Source: Paraglaciecola sp. (GTDB lineage: Bacteria; Pseudomonadota; Gammaproteobacteria; Enterobacterales; Alteromonadaceae). From it: DNA of 38,877 nucleotides. This document shows, one piece after another, positions 26,350-35,083 of this stretch. Under the pieces are notes generated by a model, which was not told where the DNA came from, made no database searches, and worked only from the letters and a program-made list of their open reading frames with translations. Numbering within the stretch: position 1 is the first letter of the stretch; every line of letters starts with the position of its first letter. A program made the translations under genes and the position numbers. Location: contig NZ_JANQVQ010000218.1 in the NCBI RefSeq assembly GCF_030730205.1, forward strand, positions 1-38,877. The letters are read 5' to 3'.

Positions 26350-26808
26350 ATGGCGTTTACAGTAAGAAACGTCGACTGGGGAAACGAAGAACACAAGCTT
26401 CGTAAAATTAGAGAAAAGATATTTGTATGCCAATGGCGTATTCCTATCGAATACGAATTTGACCAACAAGACCATGGTGCAAGTCATGTATTGGTGGTTG
26501 ATGAAAACAATCAAGAAGTAGCGACAGGTCGTATCACTCCCACGGGTGAAATAGGTCGAATAGCGGTTGAACCTCAATTTCGAGGTCCAGAAGTGTATCA
26601 ATTACTTTTTAAAGCATTAATCAGTATTGCAGAACAACAAGGACTGCAACAAGTGCAGATTTTATGTGAGTTGGAAGGTGTTAATTATTATCAACAACAA
26701 GGATTCCGATCAGTCGGCTCGGTGTTTATGGATGCTGGGGTACCACGTCAATGTATGACGTGCGGTTTAGCAAACTTCACACTCAACAAAGTGGAATACA
26801 CCCACTAG
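26350..26808 (+). CDS. GNAT-family N-acetyltransferase
   Basis: A 152-residue single GNAT domain. The acetyl-CoA-binding motif A region is GEIGRIAVEPQFRGPEVYQLL, in which the usual Arg-Gly-x-Gly turn reads RGPEV, a mild departure. Motif B lies around LEGVNYYQQQGF. The substrate is unknown. AAAGGAG overlaps the roxA stop codon, which points to co-expression with roxA; with a ribosomal oxygenase upstream, a protein or translation-related substrate is an attractive but unproven idea. Confidence 0.88.
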   Translation: MAFTVRNVDWGNEEHKLRKIREKIFVCQWRIPIEYEFDQQDHGASHVLVVDENNQEVATGRITPTGEIGRIAVEPQFRGPEVYQLLFKALISIAEQQGLQQVQILCELEGVNYYQQQGFRSVGSVFMDAGVPRQCMTCGLANFTLNKVEYTH

Positions 26809-26817
26809 TTTGAAAAA

Positions 26818-26872
26818 GGGAGAGTTTAGTTGTGGTGAACCTTTCAAGGTTTTAACTACGCTCTACCCTATT
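26818..26872. terminator. Long imperfect hairpin between convergent genes
   Basis: GGGAGAG ... AACCTT, loop TC, AAGGTT ... CTCTACCC form an imperfect extended stem between the convergent GNAT (+) and ydiJ (-) genes. Short A and T runs flank parts of it. It probably helps terminate both transcripts, but it is not a clean intrinsic terminator. Confidence 0.35.
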
Positions 26873-26881
26873 GCCACCTTC

Positions 26882-29800
26882 TTAATGAAGACTTTCTAGC
26901 AGCACTTCTAAGGGGTGTTTAGGCTTGAACTCCGCCATTCTTGCCACCTGACTACGACACGAATAGCCTGTTGCAACAATTTGCTCTGGTAAAAATTGCG
27001 CAATTTGTTCTTGCCAACTTAGTTCGTACAGTCCTTTCGATTGACTCACATGGCTTTGTTCATGACCAAAAGTGCCTGCCATTCCACAACACCCTACCGC
27101 AATGGGTTGTAGTGCTAACCCAAACTTACTAAACACAGTTTGCCACTGTGCTTCGCTGGCGGGCAACGCTGTTTTTTCACTGCAATGGCCAAATAAGGCA
27201 TATCGTGCAGGTTCTGAAGGCACTGATTTTGCGGGTAAGTCGATAGTCAGTAACCACTCATGGACCAACTGCACCTGAAAACTTCCACGTTGGTCACCCA
27301 AAACCTTGGTATATTCATCCCGGTAACACAACACCATGGATGGGTCGATCCCTACCAACGGGATTGCAAGCTGCTGCAACTCGTTCAATAAACCAGCAGC
27401 ATTTTGTGCTGTCTTCGCAAACTTATCCAAAAAGCCTTTAACATGCTGTGGTTTACCGTTAGGCATAAAGGGCAACAAGACAGGCTCATATCCCAATTTA
27501 GTGATCAACTGCGCTAAAGCATCAACCACACCGGCTTCGTAATAACTCGTAAACGGATCTTGCACAATACAGACTTTCTTCGCTTTTTGCGTTTCACTCA
27601 ATCCTTTTAATTGGGCTAAATCAAAATGCTGTATATCGCTGTCCAACCGTTGCTCTAAAGTGGGTACCGACAAGTGCGGTGTGTCCACGTACCCCACGGT
27701 TTTACGAATCGAGTTATTGAACCAATCCTGACGCAAAAAGAAATTGACCATGCTGGGCATTTTCGCCATAAGCGGTGCCATGTTTTCGATATTACCCACC
27801 AGATAGTCTTTTAATGGTCGACTATATCGGCGGTAATATATGTTCAAAAAGCGCGCACGAAAGCCAGGTACATCAACACTAACTGGACATTGACTTGAGC
27901 ACGCTTTGCACGCTAAACAACCGTCCATGACCTCCAATACTTCATGAGAAAAATCTGCCTCATGTTGCTTCGACAAACTATTCGATAGCTTGGTATACCA
28001 TGCTTCAGATTTGCCTGACTTCTCTAGATTAGCAACATCGATATTCTGCTTAGACAGTAAACGTAACCACTCTCGAATGATGCCAGCCCTACCTTTAGGA
28101 CTATGGCGTCTATCACCAGTGATTTTAAACGAAGGGCACATGGGTGATGTCGTATCATAGTTAAAACACAAGCCGTTACCATTACAACTCATGGCGGGCT
28201 CGAATGATGCACGTACATCAACAGGAATTTGTCGGTCGAAACCGCCCCGCTTTTGATCAGACACCTTAACCAACGCATCACTAGATTCAAATGGCGTGCA
28301 TATTTTGCCCGGATTCATTTTATTTAGAGGATCAAAGGCCGTTTTGATTTTCCGCAGCTCAGCGTAAAGCTCTTCACCAAAAAAGGTTGGAGAATATTCA
28401 CTGCGATATCCTTTACCATGTTCACCCCAAATCAAACCACCGTATTTAGCGACTAAAGCAGCAACCGCATCTGAAATTTCAGGGATCATGGCTTCTTGCG
28501 CAGGGTCGCACATATCAAGTGCAGGCCTAACATGCAGAACACCTGCATCTACATGACCAAACATCCCATAGTGCAGGCCTCTGGCGTCAAGTAAAGCCCG
28601 AAACTCCATGATAAAATCGGCTAAGTTTTCTGGCGGAACGCCAGTATCCTCGACAAAAGCTAGAGGTTTTTTTTCTCCTTTGGTCTTACCCAATAAGCCC
28701 ACTGACTTTTTACGCATGCCATAGATTTTGTTGATTTCAGCTGTATCATAAGTTAACTGATATCCAATCACGCCGCAGCGATTAAGCTCAATATCCTTAT
28801 CTAACCTGGCTCGTAATTCAGCAATTTTTAACTCAATCCCAGCTTGGTCATTGCTGTTGTACTCAACCATATTTAAACCCAAAACAACTTTATTGGGTAC
28901 ATCGGTAATTAAGTCTTTCACCGAATGCCAAATAATGTCTTGTTTGGCTAAATTCAATACATTGCTGTCAACGGTTTCTACTGACGTTGCTTGCGCGGCA
29001 ACCATGCTAGGTGCATGGCGAAGAGCCGATTCAAAGGAGTCATATTTGATATTCACCAGTGCTTTATGTTTGGCAATAGGCGTAATGTTGAGTTTAGCTT
29101 CAGCCACGAAGGCCAATGAGCCTTCCGAACCGGTAATAACCCGGCTAATGTCTAGCTGACTTAGCTCATCATTTAAGGCATGTTCTAAATCGTAGCCCGT
29201 CAAAAAACGGTTCATACGCGGAAACTTAGCCAAAATTTGTTCGCGTTTACCCACACAGGTTTCGATCAATTGCTTGACAATATTGCCCACGACTGTGGGT
29301 TCTTGTGCGAGAGTTTGCGCCTCATCCATAGACATGGGCTGCGAACGCAAAACCGTTCCATCTACCAGAACAGAAGTGAGTCCCAGCACGTGGTCACTGG
29401 TTTTTCCATAAACCAATGATCCTTGACCTGAGGCATCGGTGTTCACCATCCCACCAATAGTTGCGCGATTACTGGTGGATAAATCTGGTGCAAAAAAATA
29501 GCCCAAGGGGCGCAGAACATCATTGAGCTGATCTTTAACCACCCCGGCTTGCACTCTAACCCATTGCTCGTCGGCATTAACTTCTAATACTTTGTTCATG
29601 TAGCGCGACAAATCAACAATAAGGCCTGGCGTTAACGATTGGCCATTCGTGCCCGTACCGCCGCCTCGCGCTGAAAATCTAACCGAAGGAAATTGCGCTG
29701 CGGTTTGGCCTATCAGCGCTAAATCGTCAATCGACTTGGGTAAAATAACCGCTTGAGGTAACTGCTGATAAATTGAATTATCTGTTGCTACTGCTAAACG

Positions 29801-29920
29801 GCTACCATAACTCATCTTAATGTCGCCGCTAAAAGCCGTCGATTTTAACGCAGCCAAAAAGTCACTGTAATCTGGAGCAATGGTTTCTTGTGGGTCAAGA
29901 AAGGGTAAGTTGTTCATCAT
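26882..29920 (-). CDS. ydiJ: YdiJ-type FAD-binding and Fe-S oxidoreductase (2-hydroxyacid dehydrogenase)
   Basis: A 1012-residue fusion. N-terminal FAD-binding type 4 domain (about 45-280, with ARGGGTGTNG at 84-93), FAD-linked oxidase C-terminal domain (about 285-545), a cysteine cluster near 579-595, a 4Fe-4S motif with Cys668, Cys671, Cys674 and Cys678, and a C-terminal CCG-type domain with GCCGMAGTFG near 955. Length matches E. coli YdiJ (1018), reported as a D-2-hydroxyglutarate dehydrogenase; the related long Dld2-type proteins oxidise D-lactate. Either substrate is possible here. It is a single-gene unit, convergent with the GNAT gene and divergent from a small membrane-protein gene. 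Two adjacent ATG codons are possible starts. Confidence 0.88.
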   Translation of the reverse strand: MMNNLPFLDPQETIAPDYSDFLAALKSTAFSGDIKMSYGSRLAVATDNSIYQQLPQAVILPKSIDDLALIGQTAAQFPSVRFSARGGGTGTNGQSLTPGLIVDLSRYMNKVLEVNADEQWVRVQAGVVKDQLNDVLRPLGYFFAPDLSTSNRATIGGMVNTDASGQGSLVYGKTSDHVLGLTSVLVDGTVLRSQPMSMDEAQTLAQEPTVVGNIVKQLIETCVGKREQILAKFPRMNRFLTGYDLEHALNDELSQLDISRVITGSEGSLAFVAEAKLNITPIAKHKALVNIKYDSFESALRHAPSMVAAQATSVETVDSNVLNLAKQDIIWHSVKDLITDVPNKVVLGLNMVEYNSNDQAGIELKIAELRARLDKDIELNRCGVIGYQLTYDTAEINKIYGMRKKSVGLLGKTKGEKKPLAFVEDTGVPPENLADFIMEFRALLDARGLHYGMFGHVDAGVLHVRPALDMCDPAQEAMIPEISDAVAALVAKYGGLIWGEHGKGYRSEYSPTFFGEELYAELRKIKTAFDPLNKMNPGKICTPFESSDALVKVSDQKRGGFDRQIPVDVRASFEPAMSCNGNGLCFNYDTTSPMCPSFKITGDRRHSPKGRAGIIREWLRLLSKQNIDVANLEKSGKSEAWYTKLSNSLSKQHEADFSHEVLEVMDGCLACKACSSQCPVSVDVPGFRARFLNIYYRRYSRPLKDYLVGNIENMAPLMAKMPSMVNFFLRQDWFNNSIRKTVGYVDTPHLSVPTLEQRLDSDIQHFDLAQLKGLSETQKAKKVCIVQDPFTSYYEAGVVDALAQLITKLGYEPVLLPFMPNGKPQHVKGFLDKFAKTAQNAAGLLNELQQLAIPLVGIDPSMVLCYRDEYTKVLGDQRGSFQVQLVHEWLLTIDLPAKSVPSEPARYALFGHCSEKTALPASEAQWQTVFSKFGLALQPIAVGCCGMAGTFGHEQSHVSQSKGLYELSWQEQIAQFLPEQIVATGYSCRSQVARMAEFKPKHPLEVLLESLH

Positions 29921-30106
29921 TAGTTTTTGATTTACCGCTTTTAACGTGGTTGAGAGTATACCTAATCCCGCAGCCTATTCTCTATATTACATCGGTATTA
30001 ATTAGAGCAATTTGTATAAGACGCGGAGCTAATCACATCGCTTGTAACACTTATTTCATTCTGCTGTTTTCACCTTTGTTATACTGTATTTAAGGTAAAA
30101 GTGATC

Positions 30107-30340
30107 ATGGAGTATCAATTGAAAAAGCACATCAGAATTACGGTTGGCAGTGTATTTGCTGCCTTCGGCATCATATTTTTTATATTGCCCGGTTCGATGT
30201 TTGTTTTGCTACTGGGTTTAATGATGCTCAGTTATGACGTTCCCAAAGCTCGCGAATGGTTACGCTGGTGTCAGAACGCTATGAGCCAATCAGCTCGCAA
30301 ACTCGATGCCTATTTATTAAAGCGCAAGTTCAAAAACTAG
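30107..30340 (+). CDS. Small PGPGW-like membrane protein
   Basis: A 77-residue protein with two closely spaced hydrophobic helices (about residues 9-28 and 29-44 from this start) separated by a Pro-Gly turn (ILPGSMF), followed by a basic amphipathic C terminus with SYDVPKAREWLRW. The Pro-Gly turn between helices and the Pro-x-Ala-Arg after them resemble the PGPGW putative transmembrane family; no function is known. I prefer ATG 30107 with AAGG eleven bases upstream; a GTG two codons earlier is possible. It is followed by a strong terminator and is convergent with ppsA. Confidence 0.72.
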   Translation: MEYQLKKHIRITVGSVFAAFGIIFFILPGSMFVLLLGLMMLSYDVPKAREWLRWCQNAMSQSARKLDAYLLKRKFKN

Positions 30341-30346
30341 TTCTTA

Positions 30347-30377
30347 TAAAAAATGGCTGCAACTGCAGCCATTTTTA
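30347..30377. terminator. Bidirectional terminator between the PGPGW-like gene and ppsA
   Basis: AAAAATGGCTGC, loop AACT, GCAGCCATTTTT: a twelve-base perfect stem with A and T runs on opposite sides, located between two convergent stop codons. Confidence 0.92.
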
Positions 30378-30393
30378 TTGCTTACTCAAGGGA

Positions 30394-32769
30394 TTACTGT
30401 TTGAACGTTTCACCCAAGTACAACCACGTTTCAACTACGGTGTCAGGGTTTAACGATACGCTATCAATGCCCTGTTCGACTAACCATGCGGCTAAATCTT
30501 CGTGATCAGAAGGACCCTGTCCACAAATACCAACGTACTTACCGCGCTTTTTAGCCGCTTGTATCGCCATGGATAATAAGGCTTTAACAGCCGGGTCACG
30601 TTCATCGAATAAGTGTGCAATCAAGCCCGAGTCACGGTCCAAGCCTAATGTAAGCTGGGTTAAGTCGTTTGAACCAATTGAGAAGCCATCAAAGATATCA
30701 AGGAACTGGTCAGCCAACAACGCATTGGAAGGTAGTTCACACATCATGATCACTCGCAAACCGTTTTCACCTTGCACTAAACCTTCCTCAGCGAGCAATT
30801 CAATGACTTTCTTGCCTTCTTCAAGAGTACGTACAAAGGGGATCATGATTTCAACGTTAGTTAAATCCATATCGTTGCGAACCCGTTTTATCGCTTCGCA
30901 TTCCAGGGCAAAACACGCTCGAAAATCTTCTGAGATATAACGGCTTGCGCCGCGGAAACCAAGCATTGGATTTTCTTCATCCGGCTCGTATTGAAAGCCG
31001 CCTACCAAGTTAAAATACTCGTTAGATTTAAAATCTGACATCCGCACGATTACTTTCTTCGGTGAAAACGCTGCCGCTATAGTTGAAATGCCTTCAACCA
31101 GTTTTTGAATGTAGTATTCAACCGGAGAGGCATAGCCTGCCATCATGTCAGTAATCTCAGCTTTTACATCTTCAGGCTGTTCATCAAAATTCAACAGAGC
31201 CTTAGGATGCACACCAATCATTCGGTTAATGATAAATTCTAAACGGGCTAAACCAACGCCTTCATGAGGTAAACGCGCAAAGTCGAAAGCGCGATCGGGA
31301 TTACCCACATTCATCATGACTTTCATCGGAATACTTGGCATCGCATCAATACGCGAAGTGACAACATCAAAATCGAGCACGTCAGCGTAAATAAAGCCAG
31401 TATCACCTTCAGAACAAGACACGGTAATTTTATCGCCGTTACTTATAAGATCTGTCGCATTACCACAGCCAACAACAGCAGGAATGCCTAATTCACGAGC
31501 GATAATTGCAGCATGACAAGTACGGCCACCGCGGTTGGTCACGATCGCCGAGGCTTTTTTCATGATGGGCTCCCAATCCGGATCAGTCATATCGGTCACC
31601 AATACATCACCAGGCTGAATCTTATCCATTTCAGCGACAGAGCCGAGGACCTTCGCGATACCCGCCCCAATTTTGTGACCAATCGCACGCCCTTCACACA
31701 CTATATTAGCCTTACCATGTAAGCGAAAACGTTCGATTACTTGAATGTCTTCACGGCTTCGTACGGTTTCAGGACGCGCTTGAACGATATACAATTTACC
31801 GTCTATGCCATCCTTAGCCCATTCGATATCCATGGGGCGTTTGTAGTGACGTTCAATGATCAAGGCTTGTTTGGCCAATTCCATCACTTCATCGTCGGTC
31901 AATGAAAACTGTTTACCCAAGGCTAAGTCGTTATCAACAATTTCAACCTGCTTTCCGTGGCTAAGATCGTCTGAGTAAATCATTTTAACTAATTTACTGC
32001 CCAAGGTACGTCTAACGATTGCAGGTTTGCCTTTTTCAAGCGTAGGTTTGTGGACATAAAATTCATCTGGATTAACCGCGCCCTGCACCACCATCTCCCC
32101 CAAACCGTATGATGAAGTAATAAATACGACATCTTCAAAACCAGATTCGGTATCAATTGAAAACATAACGCCGGAAGAAGCACAGTCACTGCGCACCATA
32201 CGTTGCACACCAGCGGAGAGTGCCACACCTTTATGGTCGTAGCCTTGATGTACTCGATAAGAAATAGCGCGATCGTTAAATAAAGAGGCATAAACGTGTT
32301 TAATGGCAACCATGACAGCATCAAACCCTTTCACATTCAAAAAGGTTTCTTGCTGGCCGGCAAATGAGGCATCGGGCATATCTTCAGCAGTAGCCGATGA
32401 GCGTACGGCAAATGAAGCTTCATCACCGGCTTCACCCTGCAATGTTTCAAAAGCAGATTTTATCGCTTGCTCAAGCTCTGGTAAAAACGGGGTATCGATG
32501 ATCCAGTTTCTGATCGTTTCTCCTGCTTTGCCCAAAGCAGGAATATCATCAACATCCAAGCTATCAAGCAAAGTGTGGATTCGTTGCTCCAAACCACTTT
32601 GCTCAAGAAATAAGTTAAACGCGTTAGCGGTAGTAGCAAAACCACCAGGAACTTGCACCCCTGCGTTTGATAAATTAGAAATCATTTCACCCAGTGAAGC
32701 GTTTTTTCCCCCTACGACACCCACATCGCCCATTCCTAATTGCTGATACCACAGTACGTGCTCTTGCAT
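30394..32769 (-). CDS. ppsA: Phosphoenolpyruvate synthase
   Basis: A 791-residue gluconeogenic enzyme converting pyruvate, ATP and water to PEP, AMP and phosphate. Order: ATP-grasp/PPDK N-terminal domain (about 15-340), the mobile phosphohistidine domain with GGRTCHAA (His419 carries the phosphate; Thr417 is the PpsR target), and the C-terminal TIM-barrel PEP-binding domain (about 470-785). I set the start at 32769, where GAAGG precedes the ATG and the length matches E. coli (792); an upstream ATG adds 36 residues that do not look conserved. It is divergent from its regulator ppsR across 208 bases that hold a HexR-like palindrome. Confidence 0.97.
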   Translation of the reverse strand: MQEHVLWYQQLGMGDVGVVGGKNASLGEMISNLSNAGVQVPGGFATTANAFNLFLEQSGLEQRIHTLLDSLDVDDIPALGKAGETIRNWIIDTPFLPELEQAIKSAFETLQGEAGDEASFAVRSSATAEDMPDASFAGQQETFLNVKGFDAVMVAIKHVYASLFNDRAISYRVHQGYDHKGVALSAGVQRMVRSDCASSGVMFSIDTESGFEDVVFITSSYGLGEMVVQGAVNPDEFYVHKPTLEKGKPAIVRRTLGSKLVKMIYSDDLSHGKQVEIVDNDLALGKQFSLTDDEVMELAKQALIIERHYKRPMDIEWAKDGIDGKLYIVQARPETVRSREDIQVIERFRLHGKANIVCEGRAIGHKIGAGIAKVLGSVAEMDKIQPGDVLVTDMTDPDWEPIMKKASAIVTNRGGRTCHAAIIARELGIPAVVGCGNATDLISNGDKITVSCSEGDTGFIYADVLDFDVVTSRIDAMPSIPMKVMMNVGNPDRAFDFARLPHEGVGLARLEFIINRMIGVHPKALLNFDEQPEDVKAEITDMMAGYASPVEYYIQKLVEGISTIAAAFSPKKVIVRMSDFKSNEYFNLVGGFQYEPDEENPMLGFRGASRYISEDFRACFALECEAIKRVRNDMDLTNVEIMIPFVRTLEEGKKVIELLAEEGLVQGENGLRVIMMCELPSNALLADQFLDIFDGFSIGSNDLTQLTLGLDRDSGLIAHLFDERDPAVKALLSMAIQAAKKRGKYVGICGQGPSDHEDLAAWLVEQGIDSVSLNPDTVVETWLYLGETFKQ

Positions 32770-32943
32770 TCCTTCAGTCTCCAAAGTGAAATTTGTCGGG
32801 TTACTTAGTGTGCTCGCTTGACCAATCACAGAGTAAACTTTTGCTATATACTCAATCGAAATTTTTATCTTTCTCAACGGGCTAGCTTTTTGCGTGGGGG
32901 ATTTTAGAATGTTGCTTACACTAAAGTAAAATTTAATTTTTTC

Positions 32944-32958
32944 TGTAATTAAATTACA
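32944..32958. promoter_or_regulatory. HexR-like operator between ppsA and ppsR
   Basis: TGTAATTAAATTACA is a perfect 15-base palindrome and agrees with the HexR consensus described for Shewanella and related gammaproteobacteria, where ppsA is a HexR-activated gene. It lies 174 bases upstream of the ppsA start but only 19 bases before the ppsR start codon, so binding could activate ppsA and obstruct ppsR. The hexR gene is not in the window. Confidence 0.72.
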
Positions 32959-32977
32959 ACAATGTTAAGGAAATGTT

Positions 32978-33790
32978 TTGCGAACAGCCTACTATATTTC
33001 GGATGGAACAGCGATTACTGCGGAGGTTTTTGGCCACGCACTCCTTTCTTTATTTACCATAGAGTTTAAACACATCACAATTCCCTTTGTGGAAACAGCA
33101 GAGCACGCGCTACAAGTTGTTAACAAAATATCTGAAAGTTTTCAAGATGATCAACAACGCCCTTTAGTGTTTTACACCATCGTTAATGTTGAAGTGCGCA
33201 AAATCATCTCAAAATCGGTGGGTATCAATTACAATTTTCTTGACCAATTTGTTGCACCTTTGGAAAAAGTATTAGGTGTGCCATCCAAACCAGAAAAACA
33301 TCGTACCCACAGTATTCATGAAAAAACCTATGATATTCGAATCGAGGCAGTCAACTATGCCCTTGCAAATGACGACGGTTCAAATCTAAAAGATTATCAT
33401 GAAGCCGATATCGTGCTTGTTGGTGTTTCACGCTCTGGTAAAACCCCAACCAGCCTATACCTTGCTTTGCAATACGGCATTAAAGCGGCTAACTATCCTT
33501 TTACCGAGGATGACATGGGTGACGTTTTAAAAATGCCGCCCGCATTAAAACGGTTCAAAGATAAATTGTTCGGCTTAACTATCGAGGCGGAGCGCTTACA
33601 CCAAATACGGTCTGAACGCAGAGCCAATAGCCGTTATGCATCTTTAGCTCAATGCCGTATGGAATTGCGGGAAGTTGAAAACTTGTATCGTAAAGAAAAA
33701 ATTCCCTTTTTAAATAGTACCCGCTACTCCATTGAAGAGATTTCTGCAAAAATTTTGGCCCAAACCGGCTTACAACGGCGAAAATACTAG
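32978..33790 (+). CDS. ppsR: PEP synthase regulatory protein (kinase/pyrophosphorylase, DUF299)
   Basis: A 270-residue bifunctional regulator that inactivates PEP synthase by ADP-dependent threonine phosphorylation and reactivates it by phosphate-dependent dephosphorylation. The N terminus AYYISDGTAITAEVFGHALL and the P-loop GVSRSGKT (149-156) are diagnostic. The start is a TTG at 32978 with AAGGA six bases upstream; an ATG five bases earlier is in a different frame, so TTG is the only sensible start. Its target, ppsA, is immediately divergent. Confidence 0.95.
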   Translation: MRTAYYISDGTAITAEVFGHALLSLFTIEFKHITIPFVETAEHALQVVNKISESFQDDQQRPLVFYTIVNVEVRKIISKSVGINYNFLDQFVAPLEKVLGVPSKPEKHRTHSIHEKTYDIRIEAVNYALANDDGSNLKDYHEADIVLVGVSRSGKTPTSLYLALQYGIKAANYPFTEDDMGDVLKMPPALKRFKDKLFGLTIEAERLHQIRSERRANSRYASLAQCRMELREVENLYRKEKIPFLNSTRYSIEEISAKILAQTGLQRRKY

Positions 33791-34010
33791 GTTCTGTTTT
33801 TTATTGGAATCAGAAAAACGCGGTTTAGCCACTTTGCCCCTTCGCTGCTCGTTTTTACGGCAGCGACAGGCCAATAACAATGGCGAGTGGTTTACTTCGC
33901 ATAAGCAGGAGTATGAAGACAAAGTTCGCCCTCGAGCGCTTGAATATATCGAAACAATTGAGCCTTGGAGTCGCATGTTTCACCACACGACGACGCCTCT
34001 GCAAAAATAG
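33791..34010 (+). pseudogene. Frameshifted, truncated remnant of a DUF2461 (TIGR02453) gene
   Basis: Directly after the ppsR stop, the same frame gives RFSHFAPSLL (about 33821-33850), then a one-base shift at 33851 leads into FLRQRQANNNGEWFTSHKQ and YEDKVRPRALEYIETIEP (33852-33974) before a stop at 34008. The NNxEWF...K..YE..V..P.L pattern is the N-terminal signature of DUF2461 proteins, normally about 220 residues. No start codon fits the upstream part, and I find no trace of the remaining three quarters of the domain downstream. The function of the intact family is unknown. From 34011 to about 34165 I see nothing recognisable. Confidence 0.6.
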
Positions 34011-34166
34011 GCATTGTTAGTGGCTTATTCTGATCGAAAAAATAAAACGCGAAGATTTAATATCCCTTTTTCATTTACCAGAGTCAGCACTTTACCGAGA
34101 TGATGTTTGACAACGTATTGCGAGGCTGTTTGGTAGAGCACAACCCTTGCAAAATTTTTGTGTGAA

Positions 34167-34200
34167 GCGCTAAGATAGCGATGCTAGGGGTGCTTAGCGC
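34167..34200 (-). repeat. Inverted repeat at the 3' end of the GAF gene
   Basis: GCGCTAAG (34167-34174) and CTTAGCGC (34193-34200) are perfect eight-base arms straddling the stop codon of the minus-strand GAF gene. No T run follows on that strand, so it may be a weak or factor-assisted terminator or an mRNA-end stabiliser. Confidence 0.35.
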
Positions 34201-34693
34201 GTTCAACTTCTCTTTGTTCGATTTCAAATATAACCATGTTGGCAAACTCTTGCAGCATGTCTAAGTCAGCGTCGCTTAATACACGTGGCTGGTCATCAAT
34301 AAGACATAAGGTGCCAATGGCATATTCGCCAAATATAATCAGCGGCACCCCAGCATAAAAACGCACATAGGGTTCGTTGAGTACTAAAGGGTTATCAAAA
34401 AAACGTTCATCTGCTAGCGCATTAGGTACATAAAAAATGTTGTTATAGTTGATGGCGTGACCACAGAAAGAGATGTCTCTGCTCGTTTCACTTAACTCGA
34501 TACCCTGACAAGATTTAAACCATTGGCGTTCTTTGTCGATAATAGTCACCAAAACATAACTCACATCAAAGTACTTTTTGACTTTCTTAGTAATATAGTC
34601 AAAACGCGCTTCTGGGGCAGTATCAAGAATATCTAACTTATATAGGGCTAGCAGTCTGTCAGTTTCATTTTTTGGAAAATCTGGAAATTTAAT
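34184..34693 (-). CDS. GAF-domain protein with an apparent ATT start codon
   Basis: A stand-alone GAF protein of about 169 residues. From the ATT at 34691-34693 the frame gives IKFPDFPKNETDRL, LDILDTAPEARFDYIT, then RQWFKS, RDISFCGHAI, VRFYAGVPL and IGTLCLIDDQPR, a full match to the usual single-GAF sensor pattern from its first residues. The first ATG-like start inside the frame (GTG at 34562-34564) would remove the first helix and strand of the domain, and there is no ATG upstream before the in-frame stop. GAGGTAGGT lies just before the ATT and could act as ribosome-binding site. The ligand is unknown; no output domain is attached. It is downstream of ratA-rnfH in the same direction. Confidence 0.75.
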   Translation of the reverse strand: MKFPDFPKNETDRLLALYKLDILDTAPEARFDYITKKVKKYFDVSYVLVTIIDKERQWFKSCQGIELSETSRDISFCGHAINYNNIFYVPNALADERFFDNPLVLNEPYVRFYAGVPLIIFGEYAIGTLCLIDDQPRVLSDADLDMLQEFANMVIFEIEQREVERAKHP

Positions 34694-34705
34694 ACCTACC
34701 TCAAT

Positions 34706-34722
34706 TTAATCCTTAGGATTAA
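34706..34722. promoter_or_regulatory. 17-bp palindrome upstream of the GAF gene
   Basis: TTAATCCTTAGGATTAA is a perfect palindrome (eight-base arms around one base) between rnfH and the GAF gene. On the minus strand it contains AAGGA and ends 12 bases before the ATT start, so it could be an operator or affect ribosome access. A TTGACT (-35-like) lies just upstream on that strand. Confidence 0.4.
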
Positions 34723-34742
34723 TAATCAGTCAACATGGCTAT

Positions 34743-35069
34743 CTATAATTTCGCCCCAGTGATCTTATTTGCTCTGCCTTCTTCCTTGGCTTTTTCAGCC
34801 CGCAGCCTGCGTGCTTCTTTGGGATCAGCAATTAGGGGACGGTATATTTCAATTCTATCACCCTGCTTAGGCAAATCAGAAAGTTTACACGTGCGGTTCC
34901 AGATACCCACTTTTTGCACGTCTAGATCAATATCAGGAAAGCGCGATAAAATTCCAGACGCCTTAATCGCTTGTTCAACCGTTGTATCGCGCTCAATTAC
35001 CACTTCAAGCAAAGCTTGTTTTGCTGGGGTTGCGTAGGCCACTTCAACTGAAAATTGGTGTTCGGTCAT
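34743..35069 (-). CDS. rnfH: RnfH family protein (UPF0125)
   Basis: A 108-residue protein with a ubiquitin-like beta-grasp fold (about 7-82) and a basic, Arg/Lys/Glu-rich C-terminal tail. Family features are [16 protein letters not shown] near residue 55, and the [21 protein letters not shown] block. It was called RatB in E. coli through its linkage to ratA, but an antitoxin role is not established. It starts 14 bases after ratA stops, so they form an operon. Confidence 0.92.
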   Translation of the reverse strand: MTEHQFSVEVAYATPAKQALLEVVIERDTTVEQAIKASGILSRFPDIDLDVQKVGIWNRTCKLSDLPKQGDRIEIYRPLIADPKEARRLRAEKAKEEGRANKITGAKL

Positions 35070-35083
35070 AATTTATTTCTCTT

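Noticed and set aside
33732-34010. A 92-codon open frame overlapping the 3' end of ppsR
   Set aside because: Its first third is ppsR read out of frame, and the recognisable DUF2461 signature needs a one-base shift to be complete, so it is treated as part of a decayed gene rather than an intact small gene.
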